Shown: positions 1 to 9,100 of the stretch, piece by piece
Position numbering within the stretch: position 1 is the first letter of the stretch
Layout: every line of letters begins with the position of its first letter
The notes under the pieces: model-generated
Database searches by the model: none
What the model was told of the DNA's origin: nothing
The model's input: the letters and a program-made list of their open reading frames with translations, nothing else
Origin: Alphaproteobacteria bacterium
Lineage (GTDB): Bacteria > Pseudomonadota > Alphaproteobacteria > Rhodobacterales > Rhodobacteraceae
Assembly (NCBI GenBank): GCA_030427145.1
Contig: JAUHWT010000019.1
Location: forward strand, 1-64,000
DNA length: 64,000 nucleotides
Direction of reading: 5' to 3'
Program-made: the position numbers and the translations under genes

Positions 1-27
1 CCCAGCGCCGAACGATCCGTCCCCCCG

Positions 28-62
28 CCACGGCAGGGATGTCTCAAACCGCCCTGCCGTGG
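28..62. terminator. GC-rich inverted repeat downstream of manC
   Basis: Perfect 11-bp arms CCACGGCAGGG and CCCTGCCGTGG lie around a 13-nt loop, about 130 bp past the manC stop. There is no T-run on either side, so it is at best a non-canonical terminator. It could also be a transcript-stabilising hairpin. No gene can be supported in bases 1-190. Confidence 0.4.
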
Positions 63-190
63 TTCCAGTGTGCCACGGAACCTCTTTCCATTATAGACAA
101 GCGCCGACCTCCCCCATGGGAGGCGCTTTCGCGCCACCCGAGTTCGGCGATGCCCTCCGGGGATGGCCGGGGGCGTAGGACAGGCCCCCC

Positions 191-1624
191 TCACGTCCGC
201 GCGTAGACGTCCTCGTAGCGGATGATGTCGTCCTCGCCCAGGTACGGGCCGGACTGGACCTCAATGAGGTGGAGGTCGACCTTGCCGGGGTTTTCGAGGC
301 GGTGGACGGCGCCGAGCGGGATGTAGACGGACTGGTTTTCCGACAGGAGCTTGACCTCCTCGCCCACGGTGACGCGCGCGGCCCCCTCAACAACCACCCA
401 GTGCTCGGAGCGGTGGACGTGGGACTGAAGCGAGAGCTGCCCGCCGGGATGGACCATGATGCGCTTGACCTGGAAACGCGGACCCAGCGACAGGGTCTCG
501 TACCAGCCCCAGGGGCGGTGGAAGCGGGGGAAATCCGTGGCTTTGGCGGAGCCTTTGGACTTGAGAACCTGCACGGCCTCCTTGACCCGCTGGCCGTCGG
601 TCATGTCGGTGACGAGCACGGCGTCATGCATGGCGATGGCGGCGATGTTTTTCAGGCCGATCCCCACAAGCGTCTGGTCGTCGCTCTCGGCGCGCAGAAG
701 CGTATCCTCGCAGTCGATGGCATGGGCGTCACCATAAAGGGCCACGCCGTTGTCGTCCTGACCCATTTCCAGCGCGATGCTGTCCCAGGAGCCGAGATCG
801 GACCAGTGGCCGGCATAGGGCACCACGGAGAGGTTTTCGGATTTCTCCATGATGGCGTAGTCGATGGAGATGTCCGGGCTGCGCTCCCAGGCTTTGGGAT
901 CGAGGCGCAGGAAGGACAGGTCGGTCTCGGCCTGGTCCACGGCCACGCGCACCGCGGCGGTCAGTTCGGGCTGCAAACGCTCGAACGCCTCGATGATCAC
1001 GGGGATGGAGAAAAGGAAAATGCCGCTGTTCCACAGATGGCGTCCGCCGGCCAGCATGGTCTCCGCCGTGGCCGCATCGGGTTTTTCCACGAAGCGCGCC
1101 AGTTTGTGCGGCGCGGGGGCGGCCTCCATGTCCGGGGCGTTTTCCAGCTCAAGATAGCCGTAGCCGGTCTCGGGACGGTCCGGCTTGATGCCGAAGGTCA
1201 CCAGATCGCCACCATCGGCGGCCTGAACCCCGGCCCGGACGGCCTGCTGGAAGCCTTCCGCATCGGACATGGCGTGATCGGAGGCGCAGATGAGCAGAAA
1301 GCCCTCCGGATCGGTTTTGGCCACATGCATGGCGGCGGCGAGAACCGCGGGCGCGGTGTTGCGGCCCTCCGGCTCGATCAGCACCGCACCGGGCGCGCGG
1401 CCGATGCCGGCGAGCTGCTCGGTGGCGATAAAGCGGAAATCCGAGCCCGTCACGATGACGGGGGCGGCGAATTCCGGCTCGGGGAATCGGGCGACGGAGG
1501 CCTGAAACAGACTCATTTCCCCCAAAATTCGGCTAAACTGCTTGGGATAACTCGCCCTCGAAAGCGGCCAAAGGCGGGTTCCGGACCCCCCACACAGGAT
1601 AACCGGGGTAATCGTCTGTGACAT
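191..1624 (-). CDS. manC: Mannose-1-phosphate guanylyltransferase / mannose-6-phosphate isomerase
   Basis: Bifunctional type II PMI/GMP enzyme of 477 residues, the usual family length. It would convert fructose-6-P to mannose-6-P and charge mannose-1-P with GTP to give GDP-mannose in the cytoplasm. The N-terminal nucleotidyltransferase shows the pyrophosphorylase loop GGSGTRLWPLSR at residues 12-23 and FVEKP near residue 178. The last 110 residues form the cupin isomerase domain (RPWGWYETL, then a His-rich HVHRSEHW strand). An AAGGAG Shine-Dalgarno sits 9 nt before the ATG. It is divergent from algD, so both may share the 145-bp promoter region. With the algC-like gene at 31.1 kb and algD it completes a route to GDP-mannuronate. 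It could equally be called cpsB or algA. Confidence 0.93.
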   Translation of the reverse strand: MSQTITPVILCGGSGTRLWPLSRASYPKQFSRILGEMSLFQASVARFPEPEFAAPVIVTGSDFRFIATEQLAGIGRAPGAVLIEPEGRNTAPAVLAAAMHVAKTDPEGFLLICASDHAMSDAEGFQQAVRAGVQAADGGDLVTFGIKPDRPETGYGYLELENAPDMEAAPAPHKLARFVEKPDAATAETMLAGGRHLWNSGIFLFSIPVIIEAFERLQPELTAAVRVAVDQAETDLSFLRLDPKAWERSPDISIDYAIMEKSENLSVVPYAGHWSDLGSWDSIALEMGQDDNGVALYGDAHAIDCEDTLLRAESDDQTLVGIGLKNIAAIAMHDAVLVTDMTDGQRVKEAVQVLKSKGSAKATDFPRFHRPWGWYETLSLGPRFQVKRIMVHPGGQLSLQSHVHRSEHWVVVEGAARVTVGEEVKLLSENQSVYIPLGAVHRLENPGKVDLHLIEVQSGPYLGEDDIIRYEDVYART

Positions 1625-1769
1625 CGTTTACCACTCCTTATACAAAATACGGCGAACCGGGGTCTGCCCCCTGGTTCTTCAACACGATATACACTATGCT
1701 CGCGGGACGGGTCTTGCCACAACGAACTGAACAACCGATCCGAACCGACGGCCGTCATGGCCCTGATGA

Positions 1770-3107
1770 GTGAGTAGAGTACCTGAAGTGAAAATTTCCG
1801 TATTTGGGCTTGGTTATGTTGGTATCGTTTCGGCCGCTTGTCTCGCCCGCGACGGGCATGAGGTCACCGGAGTTGATCTTCTTCCCGAAAAGGTTGATCC
1901 TGTAAATCAGGGATTGAGTCCAATTGTTGAGGACGGCGTGGGCGACATGGTCGCCGCCGGGGTTGCCGCGGGACGTCTGCGCGCGACATCCGACGCCGGA
2001 GAGGCCATTGCCGCCTCGGATGTGAGTTTTGTCTGTGTGGGCACGCCGTCGCGGCGCAACGGCAGCCTGGACACCTCGGCCATTGAGCGGGTCTGCGTGG
2101 AGATCGGGGCGGCCATTGCCGCTAAATCCACGCCGCATCTGGTTGTGATCCGCTCCACGGTCACGCCGGGCACCCTGCGCGGGCTGATTATTCCCGCCCT
2201 TGAGGGCGCCTCCGGGCTGAAAGCGGGGGATGGCCGTCTGCAGGTGGCCAACAACCCGGAGTTTCTGCGCGAGGCGACGGCAATTTATGATTACGACAAC
2301 CCGCCCAAGACCGTGGTGGGATGTGATGAGGCGGAAGTGGGCGAAACGCTGATGGGAATTTACGCCGATCTGCCCGGCCCGAAGATCGTCACGGCCCCGG
2401 ACGTGGCGGAGATGGTGAAATACGCCGACAACGCCTGGCATGCGGTCAAGGTCGCCTTCGCCAACGAGATCGGAAATATCGCCAAGGCGGTTGATGTGGA
2501 CAGCTGGGAGGTGATGGATATTTTCTGCCAGGATACCAAGCTGAACATTTCCACGAACTATCTCAAACCGGGATTTGCCTTTGGCGGCTCCTGTCTGCCC
2601 AAGGACGTGCGCGCGCTGACCCATGCGGGACAGCAGCTCGATCTGGGGCTGCCCCTGCTCAATTCACTCATCCCCACCAACATGGAACAGGTCGACCGGG
2701 CCCTGGAGCGGGTTTTGGAGACCGGCTGCCGCAAGGTCGCGTTTCTGGGCATCAGTTTCAAATCCGACACCGACGATCTGCGCGAAAGTCCGCAGGTGGC
2801 CCTGGTGGAGCGGCTGATCGGCAAGGGGATCGATCTGGCGATTTATGACCGCAACGTGCATCTGGCCCGTCTGGTCGGGGCGAACCGGGCCTATATCGAG
2901 CAGGTCATCCCGCATATTGCGGATATTCTTTCCGATGATCTGGAGGCGGTGGTGGCCCATGGGGATCTGATCGTGGTGGGCAATGGCGCACGGGAATTCG
3001 AGCGCCTGCCCGACCTGATGCGCCCTGGACAGACACTGATCGACCTTGTACGCATCCCCGCGCTCGCGGAGGCCCTGGGGGACCGGTATGATGGCATCAA
3101 CTGGTAG
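1770..3107 (+). CDS. algD: GDP-mannose 6-dehydrogenase (AlgD-like)
   Basis: NAD-dependent four-electron oxidation of GDP-mannose to GDP-mannuronate. The protein matches remembered Pseudomonas AlgD closely along its length: N-terminal FGLGYVG dinucleotide fold, VGTPS, NNPEFLREATAI-type segment, and the catalytic Cys275 in FGGSCLPKDVRAL, with FKSDTDDLRESP in the C-terminal domain. That pattern favours AlgD over UDP-glucose dehydrogenase. The listed start is a GTG. A second GTG at 1788 would give a protein beginning KISVFGLG, which fits the family better, and neither has a strong Shine-Dalgarno. The end overlaps the next glycosyltransferase by 20 bp, indicating translational coupling. Confidence 0.9.
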   Translation: MSRVPEVKISVFGLGYVGIVSAACLARDGHEVTGVDLLPEKVDPVNQGLSPIVEDGVGDMVAAGVAAGRLRATSDAGEAIAASDVSFVCVGTPSRRNGSLDTSAIERVCVEIGAAIAAKSTPHLVVIRSTVTPGTLRGLIIPALEGASGLKAGDGRLQVANNPEFLREATAIYDYDNPPKTVVGCDEAEVGETLMGIYADLPGPKIVTAPDVAEMVKYADNAWHAVKVAFANEIGNIAKAVDVDSWEVMDIFCQDTKLNISTNYLKPGFAFGGSCLPKDVRALTHAGQQLDLGLPLLNSLIPTNMEQVDRALERVLETGCRKVAFLGISFKSDTDDLRESPQVALVERLIGKGIDLAIYDRNVHLARLVGANRAYIEQVIPHIADILSDDLEAVVAHGDLIVVGNGAREFERLPDLMRPGQTLIDLVRIPALAEALGDRYDGINW

Positions 3108-4401
3108 CGAAACAGGTCGGGACGGCCTGGACGCAAACGGACCCGGCGCCGGACGGCGGGTTCTGATCGTCGTGGAAAACCTGCCCGTGCCCTTTGACCG
3201 CCGGGTCTGGTCGGAGGCCACCACCCTGGTGGCCGCGGGCTATTCGGTCTCGGTGATCTGTCCCACGGGCAAGGGTTATGAGGCGCCTTACGAGCTGATC
3301 GACGGGGTGCATGTCTACCGCCACAAACTGCGCGAGGAGGGCGAGACCGGCCTCATGCAGTACATCCGTGAATATGGCAGCGCGCTGTGGAGCGAGCTGC
3401 GTCTGGCCCACCGGGTCCGCCGGGAGCGGGGCGTGGACGTGCTGCACGGCTGCAACCCCCCGGATCTGATCTTTCTGATCGCATGGACCCTGCGGCCGTT
3501 CGGCATACGCTACCTCTTTGACCATCACGACATCTGTCCCGAGCTTTACGAGACCAAATTCGGCAAGCGCGGGCTGCTGTGGCGGGCGATGGTGCTGTTC
3601 GAGTGGCTGAATTTCCGCACCGCCTCCGTGTCCATCGCAACGAATGATTCCTATGCCGACATCGCGCGCAACCGCGGCGGCAAGGCGCCGGGCGACGTGT
3701 TCGTGGTCCGCTCCGGGCCGAAGATCGACAACATGCGCATCCAGGAGCCCAAACCGGAGCTGCGCAGGGGCGCGAAACATCTGATCGGCTATGTGGGCGT
3801 GATCGGCCAGCAGGAGGGGCTCGACCTTCTGGTGGAGGCGGCCGAGCATCTGACGGGCCCCATGGGGCGTGGGGACGTGCATTTCGGCATTGTGGGCGAC
3901 GGGCCGCAGCGCTCGGAGATCGAGGATCTGGTCCGCGAACGCGGCCTTGAGCGGTTCTTCACCTTCACCGGGCGCGCGCCCAACGACGTGCTGCTCGACA
4001 TGCTCAACACGGCCGATATCTGCGTGAACCCCGACCGGGCCACGCCGATGAATGATCTCTCGACCATGAACAAGATCCTCGAATACATGGCGCTGAAGAA
4101 GCCGGTCGTGCAGTTTGACCTGCGCGAGGGGCGGATTTCGGCGGGCGAGTCCTCGCTCTACGCCAAAAAGAACGATCCCGTTGATTTCGCGGAGAAAATC
4201 GTCGAACTGCTCGATGATCCGGAGGCACGGGAGCGCATGGGCGAGATGGGACACCGGCGTATTGTCGAGACCCTCTCATGGGAGCATTCGATCCCGCCCC
4301 TGCTCGCGGCCTATGAGCGTATTTTCACCAAGATGGGCCGGGCCGTGCGCGCGCCCTCCCACCGTCAGGTCTCCGCGGCCACCGGTTCCGGGTCCGACTG
4401 A
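3088..4401 (+). CDS. Family 4 glycosyltransferase
   Basis: A retaining GT-B fold glycosyltransferase (GT4) of 437 residues, probably adding a sugar to a lipid-linked exopolysaccharide repeat. The N-terminal domain has VVENLPVPFDRRVWSEA and DHHDICPELYETK. The C-terminal nucleotide-sugar domain has YVGVIGQQEGLDLLVEA, FGIVGDGPQR and MNDLSTMNKILEYMA, with the last Glu/Leu block marking the usual donor-binding helix. I chose the ATG at 3088, inside the end of algD, because the longer frame only adds residues encoded by algD sequence. The adjacent ATG at 3091 is equally possible. Acceptor and donor cannot be told from sequence; GDP-mannose is a reasonable guess from context. Confidence 0.85.
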   Translation: MMASTGSETGRDGLDANGPGAGRRVLIVVENLPVPFDRRVWSEATTLVAAGYSVSVICPTGKGYEAPYELIDGVHVYRHKLREEGETGLMQYIREYGSALWSELRLAHRVRRERGVDVLHGCNPPDLIFLIAWTLRPFGIRYLFDHHDICPELYETKFGKRGLLWRAMVLFEWLNFRTASVSIATNDSYADIARNRGGKAPGDVFVVRSGPKIDNMRIQEPKPELRRGAKHLIGYVGVIGQQEGLDLLVEAAEHLTGPMGRGDVHFGIVGDGPQRSEIEDLVRERGLERFFTFTGRAPNDVLLDMLNTADICVNPDRATPMNDLSTMNKILEYMALKKPVVQFDLREGRISAGESSLYAKKNDPVDFAEKIVELLDDPEARERMGEMGHRRIVETLSWEHSIPPLLAAYERIFTKMGRAVRAPSHRQVSAATGSGSD

Positions 4402-4481
4402 GGGCTCCACCCTCCCCGCACACCCGCCTCCGTGCTACACTGTGCCCTGGACCGGAGGGGTCCGGCAGGGGAGGACATGGC

Positions 4482-4973
4482 ATGGCACTGACCGGATGGC
4501 TGAAAATTCCCGGTATCGGGGGCGAGGCGCTCGACCGCGGGCATGAGGGCGATATCGACATTTACCGCATGACCTGGGCCGTGGCCCAGACAACGCCGGC
4601 GCAGACCGGGCGGGGCAGAACGCGGTCGCGGCCCATGGTGGACAGGCTGACCTGCCACAAGCGCACGGATGCGGCGAGCGTTTATCTGGCTCTGGCCTGT
4701 CTGCAGGGCAAATCGTTTCCGGAAATGGTGGTGACCCTGCGCCGGGAGACCGGCGGGGCCGCCCATGAGCATCTGACCGTGACGCTGCGCAATGTGGTGG
4801 TGACGGGCTTTGACATGGATACCGGCCGCACCGGCCCGGACGGGGAGCGGGACGCGGATGAGACGGTGTCCCTGTCCTTTGAACGGATCGGCATGCTCTA
4901 CAGCCGCCCCCGCGACGGCCGCGGCCCCGGGGAGGAGCATGAGATTGAGTATGACATTATGGCGGGGGTTTAG
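4482..4973 (+). CDS. hcp: Hcp-family type VI secretion tube/effector protein (orphan)
   Basis: 163 residues, the length of Hcp proteins. The start MALTGWLKIPGI, the central TDAASVYLALACLQGKSFPEM and the end HEIEYDIMAGV follow the Hcp1 pattern, where the protein forms hexameric rings of the type VI tube. A GGGGAGGAC Shine-Dalgarno precedes the ATG. No sheath, VgrG, ClpV or membrane-complex genes are in this window, so it is an orphan copy here. It has its own downstream terminator and sits 80 bp after the glycosyltransferase. It may feed a type VI system elsewhere in the genome or have a separate role. Confidence 0.82.
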   Translation: MALTGWLKIPGIGGEALDRGHEGDIDIYRMTWAVAQTTPAQTGRGRTRSRPMVDRLTCHKRTDAASVYLALACLQGKSFPEMVVTLRRETGGAAHEHLTVTLRNVVVTGFDMDTGRTGPDGERDADETVSLSFERIGMLYSRPRDGRGPGEEHEIEYDIMAGV

Positions 4974-5000
4974 GGGATATAGCCAACACCCGCACAGCAA

Positions 5001-5040
5001 AAAGCCCTGACGGAAAATCTCCGTCAGGGCTTTATTTTTT
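5001..5040 (+). terminator. Rho-independent terminator after hcp
   Basis: Arms AAAGCCCTGACGG and CCGTCAGGGCTTT close a 7-nt loop and are followed by TATTTTTT. The A-rich left flank makes it partly usable from the other strand, where the VPLPA-CTERM gene ends 40 bp away. Confidence 0.9.
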
Positions 5041-5079
5041 CTCACCCCCGGGCGCAGGGCCCGGCTGATCCGGTGGGGA

Positions 5080-5862
5080 TCAGGCTTTGGCGGATTTGCG
5101 GCGGTGGCGGATGCCGGCGAGCGCCGCGATGCCGGTGAACAGCAGGGCTGCGGCGGGCGGCAGCGGCACGGGGGCCACCTTGGCCACCATGACACCGTCG
5201 ATGCCGAAGCCGTCATTGTTGCGGTTGTGGCCCATTTTGATGGTCAGGTCGTCCACGGCCTCGTCCAGCATGATGGTCACGTAGTGGATGTTACCGTTGG
5301 AAAGACGCGTGTTACCGGCCAGGTTGGAGAACTTTTTGTCGCCCACCTTGATGGAGAACTTGCCGCCAACATCGGCGGCATCAACCACGAAGAAGGAAAT
5401 GGCGTTGAACTCGCCCTTGTCCTTGATGCGCCATTTGATGCCCTGGTTGTCATTGCTGTCGAGCCAGTTGCCGCCAACGATCGACTCGTCGGGCGTGTTG
5501 GCGTGATAGCGGCCCCACGGCATGGCGGCGTCATTGCGCACGGCCAGGCTGGCGCCGTCACCCACGACGGAGTGACCCGAACCGGTGGTTCCGTAGGCCT
5601 TGAAATTACCGACGCCGGTATTCTTCGGATTGGTGGTTCCGAACGAGCCGTTCCAGGCGTTGTTCGATTCGAAATTCTCGTAGTGGAGATTCGAAATGCT
5701 GTGACCCTGCACAAAATTCCTCATGGCGCCCTGGGCACTTACCAGGTCGGACCGTTCGAATTTCTGAAGGTCAAGTGAAACACCAACCGCACCTGCGGTC
5801 GAAGCGGAAAACAGTACGGCAGCCGCAACGGCGCCGCGCACATAAGCACGAATACTAGTCAT
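5080..5862 (-). CDS. VPLPA-CTERM sorting-domain protein
   Basis: 260-residue exported protein. It has an N-terminal signal peptide (positively charged start, Ala-rich core, STAGA cleavage region), a Gly/Asn-rich beta-type body of about 200 residues, and the C-terminal tripartite sorting tag: VPLPPAAAL, a hydrophobic helix, then RHRRKSAKA. Such tags are recognised by the XrtD exosortase encoded at 56.8-58.4 kb in this window. The start was placed at ATG 5862, which has GAGGGGT about 10 nt upstream; a TTG three codons earlier is the alternative. The body has no catalytic motif I recognise and is likely an extracellular matrix or carbohydrate-associated protein. Confidence 0.85.
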   Translation of the reverse strand: MTSIRAYVRGAVAAAVLFSASTAGAVGVSLDLQKFERSDLVSAQGAMRNFVQGHSISNLHYENFESNNAWNGSFGTTNPKNTGVGNFKAYGTTGSGHSVVGDGASLAVRNDAAMPWGRYHANTPDESIVGGNWLDSNDNQGIKWRIKDKGEFNAISFFVVDAADVGGKFSIKVGDKKFSNLAGNTRLSNGNIHYVTIMLDEAVDDLTIKMGHNRNNDGFGIDGVMVAKVAPVPLPPAAALLFTGIAALAGIRHRRKSAKA

Positions 5863-5896
5863 GTCAGGCAAAACCCCTCTTACCCCTGAGCATTTG

Positions 5897-5923
5897 TTTA
5901 TACCTGCGGTTGTTTTATGTCAA
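5897..5923 (-). promoter_or_regulatory. Candidate sigma-70 type promoter of the VPLPA-CTERM gene
   Basis: On the minus strand a perfect TTGACA (-35) is followed 15 bp later by TATAAA (-10), ending about 35 bp before the chosen start codon. The spacing is shorter than ideal, so this is a candidate only. Confidence 0.5.
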
Positions 5924-6140
5924 TTTGGATTCAATGTTTTCCGGCGGTTTGGTAAACGCCCGTGACGGAAATGCCGCAGCCGCGGGGGCGGGAAATCCCG
6001 GCTCCGGACGGGCCGCCGCCAGGGGGGCCGGGCGGGATTTCTTCAATTAAGGAATACCTTTAGATATTAACTGCACCCTAACCATTTCCACCCAGGTATG
6101 GGGCCCGAGAGTTTATGGTTAATGACCGGGGCGTCACGAG

Positions 6141-9100
6141 ATGGATATGCTTGATTTTGGTGCGGCAGCGGGTGTCATGCTCGGTGGTGCGGCCCTGTTT
6201 TTGCCGGCATGGGCCTGGGCCCGCCGCAGCAGGATGGCCGCCCTGAAATCCGGCACCGCCGTCATGCAGACCCCCCATCAGCACACCGCCCCCCAGGCGC
6301 CCGTTCCCATGCCCGCCAGCCTGCCCGCAGCCCAGGCCCCGGCCCAGGAGGGCAAGGGCATGGCCCGTCTCGCCGCGCTTGAGAAAGCCCATGAGGAGCT
6401 GGTGGCGAAGATGGAGGCCATGGCCGAGGAGGCCCGGGCCCCGGACGAGAAGCTGCGCACCATGGCCGGTCAGCTGGTGGCCGTGATCCGTGACAAGAAC
6501 ACCACCTTTGAGGCCGCCCTTGCCGGTCTGGAACAGCTGCGCGGACGGCTGCGCAGTCTTGAGGAAATCGGCGAACTGGTGGAATCGCGGGAGATGCTGG
6601 ACGCGCTGGTGGACCGGATCGACCGGGTCCGCTCGTCCCAGTCGGCAGAGGCCGCGGCCCTCGAGGCCCGCATCCGCGCGCTGGAATCCGCCGGGGGCGA
6701 GAACCCCTTCTCGGAGATATCCGAACAGCTTACCCGCCTTTATGCCCAGAAGGATGACGGCCTGGCCGCGGTTCTGACGCGGCTTGCCCCGTTTGAGAAC
6801 CGCCTGAGCGAGCTTGAGGGCCGCGCCCCCGCCCGGGAGACCCTGTCGCGGATGGAGGAGCAGATGGCGGAGCTGCAGAAGTCACATGGCGATCTACAGG
6901 CGCGTCTGGCCGGGCTGAAATCCGAGACCGGATCGGCCGCGGAAATCGCGGGCCGTCTGGAGCAGATCCACACCCGCAAGGATGCGATGTCCGTGGCCAT
7001 GCTCGAGCGCATCGAGGCGCTGGAGCAGACCGTGGCCGCCCGTGGTCCCGAGGCGGCACTCGACCAGATGTCGCGCCGTCTCGACGCGCTGAAGGAATCC
7101 CATGCAGCGGCGGAGGCGCGCATTCGCGAGCGTCTCGACGGGCTGGAAAAACCCGGCGAGAGCCCGTTTGCGGAGATCTCCAGCCAGCTCACCCGGCTCT
7201 ATGCCCAGAAGGACACCGCCGTGGAGACCGTGCTGTCGCGGCTCATTCCGCTGGAGACGAAACTCCAGGAGATTGAGGTCGCTCTGACGGACATGGATCC
7301 GCAGGCCAATCTCAATGATCTTAATACGCGTATTGAGGCGCTGTCGGTTGCCGGCACCGCCGCCGAGGACCGGCTGCGCGGCTCGATCTCGCGGCTTGCG
7401 GAAGCCCATGGCGAGACCCGCAGCGAACTGGGCGCCCTGCGCCGGGAGACCGGATCCATTTCGGATCTGGGTGAACGTCTTGAGCGCATCCATGCCCAGC
7501 GGGAGGAGCACGCGAAAAACACCGCCGACCGCCTGGCGAGACTTGAGCAGGACATGGCGACCCGCGATCCGCAGAAGATGCTCGAGCGGTTCAACGAGCG
7601 CTTTGCGGCCATGAAGGAGGCCCATGCGGCCGCCGCCGAGGAGCTGCGCGGACGCATTGCGGCCCTGGAAACCCCTGGCGAGAGCCCGTTTGCGGAAATC
7701 TCCGAACAGCTCACGCGCCTCTATTCCCAGAAGGACACCACCATGGAGGCGGTGTTCACGCGCCTGGCGCCGCTCGAGAAGAAGCTGGTGGAGCTGGAGC
7801 AGGACCTGCATTCGCGCGACCCGCAGGTGGCGCTGGATCACTTTGCCGGGCGGCTTGATGCCATGAAGGAGGCCTACGAGGCCGGGTTCATCGCCATCCG
7901 CAAGGCCCAGGAGGCCGGGCTCGAGGCGGTCAAATCCGCCTCCGACAGCCGCCTCGACGCCATGCGCGAAACCAATGCGGCCGTGGCCGGCGACATCAAG
8001 GCGCGGCTTGAGGCGCTGGAAAATCCTGGCGAGAGCCCGTTCTCGGAAATCTCGGCCCAGCTGACCCGGCTCTACGCCCAGAAGGACGCCACCACCGGCA
8101 CCATTCTGGAGCGCCTTGGCCCGCTGGAGAAGAAACTGGCCGATCTGGAGCGGGGCATGCGCGCCCGCGATCCGGAAGCGGCACTCGATCATTTCTCCGA
8201 GCGGCTTGATACCATGAAGGAGGCCTGGGAGGCCGGTCTTGCGGCGGTCCGGGAGAACCAGGACACGGCGCTCGAGGCGCTCAAACGCTCCCAGGAGGCG
8301 GGTCTTGCCTCCATGCGTCAGGCCCAGGACACCCGCATCGAGGCCATTCGCGAAACCCATGCCCAGACGGCGCGGGACGTGAAGGAACGGCTCGGTGCGC
8401 TGGAAAACCCCGCCGACAGCCCGTTTGCGGAAATCTCCGAACAGCTTACCCGGCTTTACGCCCAGAAGGACACCACCGTGGAGGCCGTGTTTGCGCGGCT
8501 CGCGCCGCTGGAGGCCAAGCTCGATACGCTTGAGGAGGAGATGATCTCCCGCGATCCCAAGGCGATGCTCGATCATTTCGCCGGACGGCTTCTGGCCATG
8601 AAGGAGACGTATGAAACCGGGCTTGAGACCGTACGCGAGGCCCAGGACGCGCGGTTTGAGGCGATGCGCGAGACCAATGCCGCCGTGGCCGGCGACATCA
8701 AGGCCCGGCTTGAGGCGCTGGAAAATCCAGGCGACAGCCCGTTTGCGGAAATCTCCGAACAGCTTACCCGGCTTTATGCCCAGAAGGACGCCACCGTGGA
8801 GGCCGTGTTTGCGCGCCTCGCGCCCTTGGAGGAGAAACTCTCCGATCTGCGCATGGAACTCGACGGGCGCGATCCCCGTGCGGCGCTCGACCAGTTTGGC
8901 GAGCGGCTGCTGGCGGTGCGCGAGGCCCATGAGGCCGGGCTCGAGTCCGTGCGCCGCGAACAGGCGGCGGGACTGGAGCGTGTGGATGAGCGCCTGACGG
9001 AAATGCGCGAGACCCATGAGGCGGGCATCCGCTCGGTGCGCGAGGCCGGTGAGGCCGGGCTCGATTCCGTGCGCCGCGAACAGGCGGCGGGGCTGGAGCG

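Noticed and set aside
191-4401. Labelling the left-hand genes as an alginate operon
   Set aside because: Only precursor genes are present; polymerase, epimerase and export genes of alginate synthesis are not visible, so only the precursor functions are claimed.
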